Under the pieces are notes generated by a model. It was not told where the DNA came from and ran no database searches. It worked only from the letters and a program-made list of their open reading frames with translations. The position numbers were made by a program, and so were the translations under genes. Shown piece by piece: positions 17,236 to 24,995 of a stretch of 64,000 nt of DNA. This DNA is from JAAFHI01 sp039793685 (GTDB lineage: Bacteria; Acidobacteriota; Blastocatellia; Chloracidobacteriales; Chloracidobacteriaceae), in contig JBDRAL010000070.1 in the NCBI GenBank assembly GCA_039793685.1, positions 28,461 through 92,460 on the forward strand. Reading direction: 5' to 3'. Within the stretch, counting starts at the first letter, position 1. Each line of letters starts with the position of its first letter.

Positions 17236-17808
17236 TCAAACTTCCGCCGGGGTGTGGAAGAGTTTCGGCTGGAAACCGGGCGGGACGTCCACCTTGCAGA
17301 GCGCATTGCTCGCCCGGACGATCCAGATGCCCGCCTTGAGCGTCCGGTTTCGCATCGCCTCGGGAATATCCACGGCGGCAATCACGCCGAACAATTTGTA
17401 ATCGTGAAATTCGGGAAAGTGCCGTGGGAAGGCTTCGAGGATGCCGAGCGTCTGTTGAAGTTCGTCTTCGCCGAGGCTGCTTTTGATTTCGACGACGAAG
17501 GCTTCCTTCCGGCGGCGCGAAACGCCGAAAACGTCGAGCTGGATGTGGTCGCCGCCGTCCAGCCGGTTCCGCATGTTGCAAAAAACGCTTTCGACCTTGA
17601 ACCGCCGGTAAAGTAGTTTTTCAAGAGAGGGCGTGAGCAATCCTTCGGTGAAACGCCCGAACTTGTTGCCGAGACCGCCGATCTGCTTGTTGAGATCAGC
17701 CATCTGCCGTTTCAAAATGCGGTCGGTTTCCTGAATCTGCGCGGAGGTTTCGCGGATTTTGCGGTCCGTCTCGGCGAACATTTCCTGTAACTCGGGATTT
17801 TGAATCAT
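17236..17808 (-). CDS. DUF3782-like protein with PD-(D/E)XK nuclease-type core
   Basis: This 190-residue protein starts at the ATG at 17808, preceded by AAGGA. The longer reading to 17892 would overlap the divergent hydrolase gene and is not preferred. An N-terminal coiled coil (AETDRKIRETSAQIQETDR) leads into GNKFGRFTEG. A region follows with QLDVFGV and AFVVEIKSSL, the D...E-x-K pattern of PD-(D/E)XK nuclease folds. Such DUF3782 proteins are common and often multicopy; their biochemical role is not established. It would bind or cut nucleic acid if the fold is active. It lies divergent from the hydrolase at 17886. Confidence 0.7.
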   Translation of the reverse strand: MIQNPELQEMFAETDRKIRETSAQIQETDRILKRQMADLNKQIGGLGNKFGRFTEGLLTPSLEKLLYRRFKVESVFCNMRNRLDGGDHIQLDVFGVSRRRKEAFVVEIKSSLGEDELQQTLGILEAFPRHFPEFHDYKLFGVIAAVDIPEAMRNRTLKAGIWIVRASNALCKVDVPPGFQPKLFHTPAEV

Positions 17809-17885
17809 TTCCTGCTTTTCCTTCCGTTCTTTTCGTTTTTCGAAACCTTGTCGGGCTTCGTTGGAAAAGTCAATTTGCAAGCCGT

Positions 17886-18575
17886 ATGCCACAACCTGCG
17901 TACCCGGTGATCATCGTCGGCGGATTTCTGCTCGACGCCTCGAATTATCGTTCGCTGGCGGAAAAGCTCAAAAGTCATTGTTCGGCAACGGTTTACACTG
18001 TGCCGTTCACGCTCGGAAGCTGGCTGGCGGCCTCCGGCGCGAGCAGCTACGCCAACCTTTTAAAGATGACGCACGAGACGGTCACGCGCGCGCTGGCGGA
18101 AACCGGGGCGGAAAAGGTCAATTTTCTCGGCCACAGCGCGGGTGGGTCGGTGGCCCGGTTGTACATGGGCGATAAAGACTATGACGGCGTGAATTTCGCC
18201 GGGTTTGAGCGTACCGCGTCGCTCGTCACGCTCGGGTGTCCGCATTTCAGCCGTCTCTCCTACACGTTGCGGACCATCGACTTCATCAACGAGCAGTATC
18301 CGGACGCCTACTACCCAGATATCGTCTACGCGGCGACCGTCGGGCGCTCGGTCGAAGGCAGGATTCCGGGGACGTTCGGGGAAATGTTCGCCTACAACAA
18401 TTACCGGCTGACCTGCGGGAAGGGCGGCGTCTGGGGTGACGGCGTCGTGCCGGTCGAAAGCTGTCGGCTGCCGGGGGCGGACAACACGGTGTATGAGGGC
18501 GTTCACCACACGCCGAACCGGCCCCACCGGTGGTACGATGCGGAAATCGACCACTGGTCGCAATTTCTCCTCTGA
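17886..18575 (+). CDS. Alpha/beta-hydrolase (lipase/esterase-like)
   Basis: The protein has 229 residues. The strand PVIIVGGFLLDASNYRSLAEKL starts an alpha/beta-hydrolase fold. The nucleophile elbow is GHSAGG, and an acid (GDGVVPVES) and a base (GVHHTPNRPH) follow at the expected places, giving a plausible Ser-Asp-His triad. There is no signal peptide. The architecture matches cytosolic triacylglycerol-lipase-like proteins of cyanobacteria and plants, in which a short domain precedes HHTPN. The substrate is unknown. It is followed by a 47-bp tandem repeat. Confidence 0.8.
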   Translation: MPQPAYPVIIVGGFLLDASNYRSLAEKLKSHCSATVYTVPFTLGSWLAASGASSYANLLKMTHETVTRALAETGAEKVNFLGHSAGGSVARLYMGDKDYDGVNFAGFERTASLVTLGCPHFSRLSYTLRTIDFINEQYPDAYYPDIVYAATVGRSVEGRIPGTFGEMFAYNNYRLTCGKGGVWGDGVVPVESCRLPGADNTVYEGVHHTPNRPHRWYDAEIDHWSQFLL

Positions 18576-18577
18576 TA

Positions 18578-18671
18578 CCTATGGCTTGCGCCATAGGCTA
18601 AAAATCTTTCGGACGCTCCGCTCTCCTATGGCTTGCGCCATAGGCTAAAAAATCTTTCGGACGCTCCGCGC
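18578..18671. repeat. Two tandem 47-bp units each with an internal hairpin
   Basis: Units at 18578-18624 and 18625-18671 are almost identical. Each starts with CCTATGGC-TTGC-GCCATAGG, an 8-bp stem with 4-base loop, and continues GCTAAAAATCTTTCGGACGC. They lie between the hydrolase stop and the hemW start and may act as a transcript-end structure or be a mobile repeat. Confidence 0.8.
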
Positions 18672-18713
18672 CCTCAACGGAATTTTTTGAGAGATGGACG
18701 GTTCTTTTCCGCC

Positions 18714-19865
18714 ATGGTTGAACGGATTCTTCCCGGCATTTATGTCCATTTGCCGTTTTGCCATTCGAAATGTACTTACTGCGGGTTCGTGACGGGGAGC
18801 TACGACGCGGACCTCGCGGCGCGTTATGTCGCGGCGCTCGAAAAGGAAATCCGGACGTTTTTCGAAGTTCATCCTTCATCCTTCATCCTTCATCCTTCCG
18901 CCGACACGCTCTACTTCGGTGGTGGAACGCCGTCGATTCTTGCTCCCGACGACCTCGGGCGGATCGTCGCCGCCTGCCGGGACACGTTTTGCCTGACGGA
19001 AGACGCCGAAATCACGCTCGAAGCCAACCCCGGCGATACGGCGCGGGCAGGGGAGTGGCGCGAACTGGGTTTCAACCGGGCGAGTCTGGGCGTGCAGTCG
19101 TTTCTCGACCACGAACTCCGCGCAACCGGGCGCGATCACGACGCGACGGACGCCCGCCGGGCGTTCCTCGAACTTCGCGAAGCCGGATTCAACAACCTCA
19201 GCATCGATTTGATTGCCGGACTGCCGAACCAGACGCTCGCCGACTGGAAATCGAACCTCGCCCACGCGCTCGCGCTCGAACCCGACCATCTTTCGCTCTA
19301 TCTGCTTGAAATCAAAGAGGGTACGAAATTGGCCCAGATGGTTTCGGCGGGCCGACTGCCTGAGATAGACGACGATCTGGGCGCGGAAATGTACGAACAT
19401 CTGGTTGAAACCGTGACCGCCGCCGGGTTCGACCCCTATGAAATCTCAAACTTCGCCCGTCCGGGACGGCGCTCACGGCACAACTTGAAGTATTGGACCG
19501 ACGTGCCGTACGCGGCCTTCGGCGTCGGCGCGCACGGCTACGACGGGGAGGAACGCTTCTGGAACGTTGGCAGCATCCACGAATACATCGAAAAAATGGA
19601 GCGGGAAGGGACGGCCCGCGCGGGGCGCAGCGAGCGTACGGCCCGCGAACGCTGGCACGAGGCGCTGATGATGGGCTTGCGGCTGCGCGAGGGTGTGTCG
19701 GTAGGCCATCTCGAAACGCGCTACGGCGTGGACATCCGGCGCGAGTACGCCGGGGAACTCGACCGGCTCGACGCGGCGGGCGCGATTGCGTTCGAAGGCG
19801 ACGTTTTAAGGCTTACCCCGCGCGGCGTACTTGTCTCGAACGAAGTTTTTCTGGCATTTCTCTAG
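18714..19865 (+). CDS. hemW: HemW-like radical SAM protein (heme chaperone family)
   Basis: The protein has 383 residues from the ATG at 18714. The upstream in-frame extension to 18633 lies inside the 47-bp repeats and is rejected. The radical-SAM cluster motif is CHSKCTYCGF, with one Tyr-Val-His before it (IYVHLPFC). GGGTPS, EANPGD, RASLGVQSF and GLPNQT follow, as in the HemN/HemW family. The typical HemW pattern lacking the extra N-terminal Cys of HemN is seen, so a heme chaperone role is more likely than coproporphyrinogen oxidation. Between FFEVHP and ADTLYFGGGTPS lies an inserted SSFILHPS encoded by heptad repeats (CATCCTT), which is unusual. It keeps the frame. Confidence 0.85.
   Translation: MVERILPGIYVHLPFCHSKCTYCGFVTGSYDADLAARYVAALEKEIRTFFEVHPSSFILHPSADTLYFGGGTPSILAPDDLGRIVAACRDTFCLTEDAEITLEANPGDTARAGEWRELGFNRASLGVQSFLDHELRATGRDHDATDARRAFLELREAGFNNLSIDLIAGLPNQTLADWKSNLAHALALEPDHLSLYLLEIKEGTKLAQMVSAGRLPEIDDDLGAEMYEHLVETVTAAGFDPYEISNFARPGRRSRHNLKYWTDVPYAAFGVGAHGYDGEERFWNVGSIHEYIEKMEREGTARAGRSERTARERWHEALMMGLRLREGVSVGHLETRYGVDIRREYAGELDRLDAAGAIAFEGDVLRLTPRGVLVSNEVFLAFL
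18866..18900. repeat. In-frame heptad repeat (CATCCTT) inside hemW
   Basis: About four and a half copies of CATCCTT (18869-18898) lie inside the hemW reading frame and encode the HPSSFILHPS loop just before the conserved TLYFGGGTPS strand. Three units are 21 bases, so the array can expand by threes without breaking the frame. Confidence 0.85.
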
Positions 19866-19886
19866 CCGATAAGGGACATTTGAAGG

Positions 19887-20000
19887 GGAATTGAGAATTC
19901 AGAATTGAGAATTGAGAGTTTTAAAAAACGCCGCCCGATTCTCATCGGAGCGTTTCAAGCCCGTATTCCATTCTCAATTCTCCATTCTGAATTCTCAATT
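19887..20000. repeat. Heptad-repeat imperfect palindrome (AGAATTG type)
   Basis: The left arm 19889-19920 reads AGAATTC-AGAATTG-AGAATTG in 7-base steps. The right arm 19968-20000 is the reverse complement (CAATTCT units). The spacer has a smaller inverted pair. It fills most of the gap between hemW and the gene at 20048. Confidence 0.88.
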
Positions 20001-20047
20001 ATCCTCCCAGGTCCCCGTAAATTTTCTCCCAAAAGGACTTGGAGACA

Positions 20048-20389
20048 ATGCCTCAACGAGTCAACGTATTGTGCATCCGTGATGCCGAAGGCCGGATTTC
20101 ACCGCTTTCCGGCCGGGAACTCGACATCCGCCGGATTTTCGGCAACGCGCTTCCGGTTTTTGCCCGTGAGGAAGGCAGTACGTCGTTCCTCGCCCGCTTC
20201 GCCTCGCCTGCCAGGAATGAATACTTCATCACGAACTATGACGGGATCGCGGACGTGCGGAAGTTCGCGCAACAGAACAACTTGGCTCTGTGGCTCGATC
20301 CGCAGTGCGATTTTGATGGAAATCTGATTCCGGAATCGGGGATGAAGGGCGATCCGACGAAGGTCGCCAATTACGTTCTGACGCTGTAA
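20048..20389 (+). CDS. Hypothetical protein, 113 residues
   Basis: This soluble-looking protein starts at the ATG at 20048, with GGAG four to five bases upstream (a TTG at 20039 is less likely). It opens with a beta strand (QRVNVLCIRDAEGRISPLSGREL) and continues FGNALPVFAREEG and YFITNYDGIADVRKFAQQNN, ending in VANYVLTL. No family is recognised. The gene stands alone after a heptad palindrome and is convergent with moaE across a perfect inverted repeat. Function unknown. Confidence 0.5.
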   Translation: MPQRVNVLCIRDAEGRISPLSGRELDIRRIFGNALPVFAREEGSTSFLARFASPARNEYFITNYDGIADVRKFAQQNNLALWLDPQCDFDGNLIPESGMKGDPTKVANYVLTL

Positions 20390-20400
20390 ATCATTCCATT

Positions 20401-20475
20401 ATTGTTCAGAGTTCCCCGCTTGAGCGGGGATATTTCGCAAGGTTTTTCCCGCTCAAGCGGGGAACTCTGAACAAT
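20401..20475. repeat. Perfect 28-bp inverted repeat
   Basis: 20401-20428 (ATTGTTCAGAGTTCCCCGCT then TGAGCGGG) is the exact reverse complement of 20448-20475, with a 19-base spacer. The CCCCGCTTGAGCGGGG core is itself self-complementary. It lies between the convergent genes ending at 20389 and 20484 and could serve as a two-way terminator or be a small mobile palindrome. Confidence 0.9.
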
Positions 20476-20483
20476 GAAACGTT

Positions 20484-20936
20484 TTAAAAGCCCGGCGGCG
20501 TCTGGCCTTCGACCCAGACCTCGCCGTCCTCGAAGAACTCGCGTTTCCAGATCGGGACCGATTCCTTCACGCGGTCAATCGCGTAGTGGCAGGCGTGAAA
20601 CGCGGTCTTTCGGTGCGGCGACGTGACGACGATAAGGACACTCGTTTCAGTGATTTCCAGCCGTCCGAGCCGGTGGACGATGGCCAGTCGGTCGAGATCG
20701 GGAAACTCTGCGACGGTCCGCTCGGCGATGCGGCGCATCTCCTTCACCGCCATGGTTTCGTACCCCTCATATTCCAGATAAAGCGTCCGGCGGCCCTTGG
20801 TGTTGTTCCGGACGACGCCGTCGAACGTCACCACCGCGCCCGCTTCGCCGCGCAGCAACCGCGCCACGACCGCTTCCGAGTCGATGACCTCGTGGGTCAG
20901 TTCGATAAAAAAACGTTCTTCATTGATTTCAGGCAT
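20484..20936 (-). CDS. moaE: Molybdopterin synthase catalytic subunit
   Basis: This 150-residue MoaE converts precursor Z to molybdopterin using sulfur carried by MoaD. The family patterns are GAVVTFDGVVRNNTKGR (substrate arginine region), LEYEGYETMA, VHRLGRLEI, PHRKTAFHAC and the catalytic lysine block VKESVPIWKREFFEDG. GGAGG lies eight bases upstream of the ATG at 20936; a second ATG at 20945 sits immediately against the GGAGG and is less likely. The gene follows moaD directly, so they are co-translated partners. No other molybdenum cofactor gene is in the window. Confidence 0.93.
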   Translation of the reverse strand: MPEINEERFFIELTHEVIDSEAVVARLLRGEAGAVVTFDGVVRNNTKGRRTLYLEYEGYETMAVKEMRRIAERTVAEFPDLDRLAIVHRLGRLEITETSVLIVVTSPHRKTAFHACHYAIDRVKESVPIWKREFFEDGEVWVEGQTPPGF

Positions 20937-20941
20937 GGTGG

Positions 20942-21184
20942 TCATCCTCCCGAAACCGGCGGGAAAATGGCGACCTCGTCGCCCGCGCGGACCGCGTCGT
21001 CGGGTTTCGCGTAATCCTCATTGACCGCGATGAGCAGTTTTCCGTCGAGCGCGCCGAGTCCGGGAAAGCGCATCCGAACCGCCTCGACGACGCCCGCCGC
21101 CGTCGGCGTCGCAACCTCGACCGACGCGCGCCCCGCGCCGACGATTTCACGGCATTGTCCGAAGAAGAGAACGTCTACGTTCAT
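20942..21184 (-). CDS. moaD: Molybdopterin synthase sulfur-carrier subunit
   Basis: The small ubiquitin-like protein has 80 residues from the ATG at 21184 and ends in the essential double glycine (IFPPVSGG). That terminus is adenylated and then thiocarboxylated so MoaE can deliver sulfur. DVLFFGQCREIVG opens the beta-grasp fold and LLIAVNEDYA is the usual central strand. Its stop overlaps the MoaE ribosome site, supporting translational coupling. A TTG at 21190 is an alternative start. Confidence 0.9.
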   Translation of the reverse strand: MNVDVLFFGQCREIVGAGRASVEVATPTAAGVVEAVRMRFPGLGALDGKLLIAVNEDYAKPDDAVRAGDEVAIFPPVSGG

Positions 21185-21207
21185 ATTCAAGTCTGAAGCC
21201 TAGTTTT

Positions 21208-21392
21208 CAGTCTGGAGTCTGGAGTCGAGAGTCTGGAGTCAAAACCAAGACAAGGAGATCGGGAGACTTGGAGACAGGGATGCACTTGACGTGAAAACTT
21301 TCCGATAGAACGCTCCTTGTCTCCTTGTCTCCTTGTCTTTGAGACTTGAAGTCCGGATTTGACTCCAGACTCCAGACTCTCGACTCCAGACT
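21208..21392. repeat. Heptad-repeat imperfect palindrome (AGTCTGG type) with inner 8-base repeats
   Basis: The outer arms 21208-21243 and 21357-21392 are reverse complements in AGTCTGG/AGTCGAG steps. Inner arms have an 8-base rhythm: GGAGATCGGGAGACTTGGAG near 21254 against CCTTGTCT repeats at 21315-21338. The whole 200-base gap between moaD and the SDR gene is this element. Confidence 0.9.
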
Positions 21393-21396
21393 ATTT

Positions 21397-22215
21397 TTAG
21401 ACAAAGAAGTCCGGCAGTAATTCCGCGCCGGGTTGGTAGGCGTACTGATCGAAATCCGTGACGCCGGTTTCGCGCAGCAAATCCTCGTCAATGAAGAAGT
21501 TGCCGGTGCATTCGCGGCTCGGACGGGTGAGGATGACGTGGGCCGCGTCGCTCATGATTTCGGGACGACGGCAGCGGCGGATGCTTTCGTCGCCGCCGAG
21601 AAGGTTCTGAACCGCCGCAGTGGCGATGGCGGTACGCGGCCAGAGCGCGTTGACGCCGACGCCCTGTTTCTTGAACTCGCCCGCCATGCCGAGGACGCAC
21701 ATGCTCATCCCGAATTTCGCCATCGTGTAGGCGACGTGCGGCGCAAACCACCGCGTTTCCATGTTGAGCGGCGGCGAGAGGTTCAGGATGTGCGGATTTT
21801 CGGCTTTCAAAAGGTGCGGGAGGCAGGCTTGCGAGCAGGCGAACGTGCCGCGCGTGTTGATGCGGTGCATCAGGTCGTACCGCTTCATTTGGGTTTCGAG
21901 CGTCCCGGTCAGGCTGATGGCGCTCGCGTTGTTGACCAGAATGTCGATGCCGCCGAAGGTTTCGACGGTTTTCGCCACCGCTTCGGCAATCTGGTTTTCG
22001 TCCTGAATATCGACCTGAAGGGGAAGCGCCTTGCCGCCCGCGGCCTCGATTTCGGCGGCGGCGGTAAAGATCGTCCCCGGCAGTTTCGGGTGCGGTTCGG
22101 CGGTTTTGGCGGCGATGGCGATATTGGCGCCGTCACGCGCGGCACGCAGGGCGATGGCGAGGCCGATGCCCCGGCTCGCGCCTGTGATGAAAAGGGTTTT
22201 CCCGGCGAGACTCAT
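21397..22215 (-). CDS. Short-chain dehydrogenase/reductase (HSDL2-like)
   Basis: This 272-residue NAD(P)-dependent oxidoreductase has the Rossmann signature GASRGIG, the strand end ILVNNAS, and active-site residues in LNLSPPLNMETRW and YTMAK (Tyr-x3-Lys). Ser of the usual catalytic triad falls in the LSPPL region. The combination AKTAEPHPKLPGTIFTAAAEI and the C-terminal REC-GNFFIDEDLLRETGV is characteristic of the hydroxysteroid dehydrogenase-like 2 group, thought to act on lipid-type substrates. The actual substrate is unknown. No operon partner is evident. Confidence 0.88.
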   Translation of the reverse strand: MSLAGKTLFITGASRGIGLAIALRAARDGANIAIAAKTAEPHPKLPGTIFTAAAEIEAAGGKALPLQVDIQDENQIAEAVAKTVETFGGIDILVNNASAISLTGTLETQMKRYDLMHRINTRGTFACSQACLPHLLKAENPHILNLSPPLNMETRWFAPHVAYTMAKFGMSMCVLGMAGEFKKQGVGVNALWPRTAIATAAVQNLLGGDESIRRCRRPEIMSDAAHVILTRPSRECTGNFFIDEDLLRETGVTDFDQYAYQPGAELLPDFFV

Positions 22216-22304
22216 TTCGGATGTCCTTGGGTGTACTGGGATGAACGTTCGAAGGCGCGCATTCTACCGTGGAACGCGCGCCTTCCGAAACCGTCCAGCC
22301 CCGG

Positions 22305-23225
22305 TCAGGACCGCAGTGCCGTCAGTTCAGATGGATTGATGAGCAGGTTGTCGATAATGGAGGACGTGGTTTCGGTCATCTTGCCGCGTTCATCGGCCTT
22401 GAGACTGACTTGTTCCACTTTCAGTGCTTTCGTCACTTTACATTTTGGGCAACTGTGGAGGTTGGCCCGATAGAAAGTCGGCTCGCCTACCCGGCGAGGA
22501 AAGGTCAGAAGCGTGCCGTAATCCTTCCGGCGGACAATCTTCTTGAGTTCCTTCTCCGACACGACACACTGAAATTCGCGGATACCCTTGACCTCTTCAG
22601 TCCAGCGGTCACAGGTCTCACAGAACGGGGAACTCGCGGTCAGTCCTCCGCACAATATTGGGGCGAGAAGGATGAGCACCGTTTCGACAATCCAGATGAA
22701 CCAGAGGAAGCCGCCGGAAATCGCCGCGTCCTTATCGCCCCAGTACCCGGTCGCGCCGATTTTGAGAATGATGCCTTTGACCATGAGCGGGCTGGTGAGA
22801 AGACCGAACAGGTTGACGTCCTTGTTCCCCACCCCTCGCAGCAGGGCGAAAATCCAGAAGGTCCAGGCAAAATAAAATGCAACGAATGAAATGATCCCAC
22901 TCAAAAGCAGTGCAACCGGAGTATTTCGGATTTTCCCCATCTGGAGTCCGAAGGCGATGATAAAGGACAGGGCGAGGGGGTATCCGATGGGAGCGAGTGC
23001 CCGGAAATAGATGAAGGGGAAATAGATGATGATGTTGGCGTAGGCAAACGCAGCCACGATGCTGAGGCTGATGCCGATGCCGAGCGTGGTCAGCATGCCG
23101 CGGAACGGGGCTTTCCCGGAATGTTTGTAGTAGGACTCGGGCAGCGGCGTGAAATTCAGTGGCGCGGCGGGGGGGACGAACCGTTGCGGTTGCTCGGGCC
23201 GCGGTTTGTTCAAATCAATCGACAC
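22305..23225 (-). CDS. Membrane protein with C-terminal zinc ribbon, paralogue A
   Basis: The protein has 306 residues from a GTG at 23225, with AAAAGGAGG six bases upstream. An N-terminal Pro-rich cytosolic segment (ESYYKHSGKAPFRGML) precedes about four to five hydrophobic helices. A hydrophilic end carries two Cys pairs (FCETCDRWTEE and CPKCKVTKALKVEQV), likely a zinc ribbon. It matches the gene at 23301 in length, leader and domain order, so the two are tandem duplicates. The function is unknown; DUF-type membrane proteins with this layout are not characterised. Confidence 0.7.
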   Translation of the reverse strand: MSIDLNKPRPEQPQRFVPPAAPLNFTPLPESYYKHSGKAPFRGMLTTLGIGISLSIVAAFAYANIIIYFPFIYFRALAPIGYPLALSFIIAFGLQMGKIRNTPVALLLSGIISFVAFYFAWTFWIFALLRGVGNKDVNLFGLLTSPLMVKGIILKIGATGYWGDKDAAISGGFLWFIWIVETVLILLAPILCGGLTASSPFCETCDRWTEEVKGIREFQCVVSEKELKKIVRRKDYGTLLTFPRRVGEPTFYRANLHSCPKCKVTKALKVEQVSLKADERGKMTETTSSIIDNLLINPSELTALRS

Positions 23226-23300
23226 GCGGGACCTCCTTTTCGGTCGGACAAAGCCTGAACGTTTTTCGGTTGGGGGAAGGCGCGGAAACCGGCAAACCCG

Positions 23301-24221
23301 TCAGCTTCCCAAAGCCGCCATTTCCGAGGCGTTGATGAGGAGGTTTTCGACGATTGGCGTTTTCGACTCGTTCGCCTTGCCGTTCTGGTCGATGGCGAGG
23401 GTGATTTCCTCGACCTTCAGAACGTGGAACACATTGCAGTTTTTACATTTGTGGACGCTCGCCCGGTAAAAGACCTCGTCGCCCGCCCGGCGCGGATGGC
23501 CGAGCAGCGCGCCGTAGTCCTTCCGGCGGAGGATTTCCTTCAGTTCGGCTGGCGAGGCGACACGCTTGAACTCGCGGACGGCGTTTTCTTCCTCCGTCCA
23601 GCGGTCGCAGGTTTCGCAGAACGGGTCGGAGACGAGTCCCCAGCCGCCGAGCAGTGGGATTGAAAAGATGATGACCGCCTCGACAATCCAGACGACCCAG
23701 AGCGCGATGCCGGAGACATTCGTCCCGCGAAAGCCCCACACGCCGGTTTCGTTGATCTTGTGGATGACTTCCCAGAGGACGAACGGGCTGGTCAGCACGC
23801 CGATGAGCGTGACGTCTTCGTTGTCCGCGCGTTGAAACTCGGCGAAAACCCAGATTCCCCAGACGAAATAGAACGAAATGAGGGTGACGACGCCCACGAT
23901 GGCGAGCGCGACCGGGGTATTTCGGATTTTTCCTGTCTGAAGGCCGAATCCGACGCCGAACGCCAGCGCAAAACCGTACCCGATGGTGGCGAGGACGCGC
24001 AGATACACGAACGGCAGATAGACGATGACGTAGGAATAGGCGAACGCCAGTCCGATTCCGATCAGCAGGCCGCCGCCGAGTCCGGCGAGCAGGCCGAGGA
24101 GCGGGGCCTTGCCGGAATGTTTGTAGTACGACTCGGGCAGCGGGGTGAACGTGAGCGGCGGCGATGCGGGCGCAACCCATTGCGGAAGCTGGGGTTCCGG
24201 TTTGGTGAAGTCAATCGGCAC
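23301..24221 (-). CDS. Membrane protein with C-terminal zinc ribbon, paralogue B
   Basis: This 306-residue paralogue is exactly as long as the gene at 22305. The GTG at 24221 with AAAGGAA upstream is chosen because it aligns with the other copy (VPIDFTKPEPQ against VSIDLNKPRPE) and because the 43-residue extension to 24350 has no similarity. It shares ESYYKHSGKAP, the block of hydrophobic helices, GKIRNTPVALAI, FCETCDRWTEEE and CKNCNVFHVLKVEE. The pair is separated by 75 bases. Function unknown. Confidence 0.7.
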   Translation of the reverse strand: MPIDFTKPEPQLPQWVAPASPPLTFTPLPESYYKHSGKAPLLGLLAGLGGGLLIGIGLAFAYSYVIVYLPFVYLRVLATIGYGFALAFGVGFGLQTGKIRNTPVALAIVGVVTLISFYFVWGIWVFAEFQRADNEDVTLIGVLTSPFVLWEVIHKINETGVWGFRGTNVSGIALWVVWIVEAVIIFSIPLLGGWGLVSDPFCETCDRWTEEENAVREFKRVASPAELKEILRRKDYGALLGHPRRAGDEVFYRASVHKCKNCNVFHVLKVEEITLAIDQNGKANESKTPIVENLLINASEMAALGS

Positions 24222-24434
24222 GCGGGAATTCCTTTCCGGCGGGGCGGTCCGTGGAAGTTTGTGATATGTCAGGAATACCGCATCCTGCCATGACTTTCGC
24301 CGAAAGGCATCGGATTTTTGAATTCTTTTTTCCCCGGTGCGAAACGTCACACTTGAAGAAAGAAACCGCGTGGTATTGAACCCGCAACGTTCCCCATTCC
24401 GGGTCCGGATTGATTTCCGAAAGGAGACTGCGCG

Positions 24435-24533
24435 ATGGAAGACATCAACAAGGTGGCGTGGGCCTGTTTCGGCATCCTCGTCGGCATTTGCGTCATCGGC
24501 CTGCTTGCCAACTACGTTCCGAAAATCTGGTAG
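24435..24533 (+). CDS. 32-residue single-helix membrane peptide
   Basis: A short frame from ATG 24435 to TAG 24531 encodes MEDINKVAWA, a hydrophobic helix (FGILVGICVIGLLANYV) and PKIW. AAAGGAG lies about nine bases upstream and a perfect terminator lies 22 bases after the stop. It therefore has every part of a real transcription unit. Its size and layout resemble small membrane peptides that bind larger membrane complexes. No partner is identified. It is divergent from the paralogue B membrane gene. Confidence 0.65.
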   Translation: MEDINKVAWACFGILVGICVIGLLANYVPKIW

Positions 24534-24554
24534 AAAATTGAATTTGAAACGCGA

Positions 24555-24594
24555 ACCGCCGCCTGAAATCCAACAGGCGGCGGTTTTGCTTTTC
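24555..24594 (+). terminator. Rho-independent terminator
   Basis: A perfect 11-bp stem ACCGCCGCCTG / CAGGCGGCGGT with an 8-base loop is followed by TTTGCTTTT. It directly follows the small peptide gene. Confidence 0.85.
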
Positions 24595-24697
24595 GGTCGG
24601 CCTGGCGGACGGCCGTTGATCGGGTTTTTTACGTTATTTTTCTTTATTTTAACGTAAGGCGACCCCGGAACATTCGGGTTGGCGGGTAAAAACCTTC

Positions 24698-24985
24698 ATG
24701 AACATTGAGAAGTTCGTTCTGATTCGTTCCGTGACCGGCGAAGTGACACGGCTTGATGAAATCGTCGCCGGATTCATCCGCGACGGGATTTGGGGCGTCT
24801 CCGTTTTCGGCGAAAAATGTGTCGAAATCGAAGATCTGGTGGATGCAATCTGCGTCGGCGATGCGTCCGAGCCGTATTTTCTGTGGACGAGGAGTCATCC
24901 CGACGAGCCGTTCGAGGAAGTCGTCGAGTTTCTGACCGGCATGGCCGGGCACGAAAATGACGGAATCCGGATTGTCGAGATTTGA
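24698..24985 (+). CDS. Hypothetical protein, 95 residues
   Basis: This small acidic protein (MNIEKFVLIRSVTGEVTRLD at the start, a hydrophobic stretch GIWGVSVFGEKCVEIEDLV, and PFEEVVEFLTGMAG) has no signal peptide or motif. It has an alternating strand and helix pattern. It ends just before the large nested palindrome at 24996. Function unknown. Its ribosome site is weak. Confidence 0.45.
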   Translation: MNIEKFVLIRSVTGEVTRLDEIVAGFIRDGIWGVSVFGEKCVEIEDLVDAICVGDASEPYFLWTRSHPDEPFEEVVEFLTGMAGHENDGIRIVEI

Positions 24986-24995
24986 CCGGCTGTTC

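Noticed and set aside
17808..17892. Longer N-terminus of the DUF3782-like gene
   Set aside because: It would overlap the start of the divergent hydrolase gene; a good ribosome site exists before 17808.
18578..18671. CRISPR repeat-spacer unit
   Set aside because: Only two directly joined 47-bp copies with no unique spacers.
18633..18713. N-terminal extension of hemW
   Set aside because: It is encoded by the 47-bp tandem repeats and precedes the normal family start.
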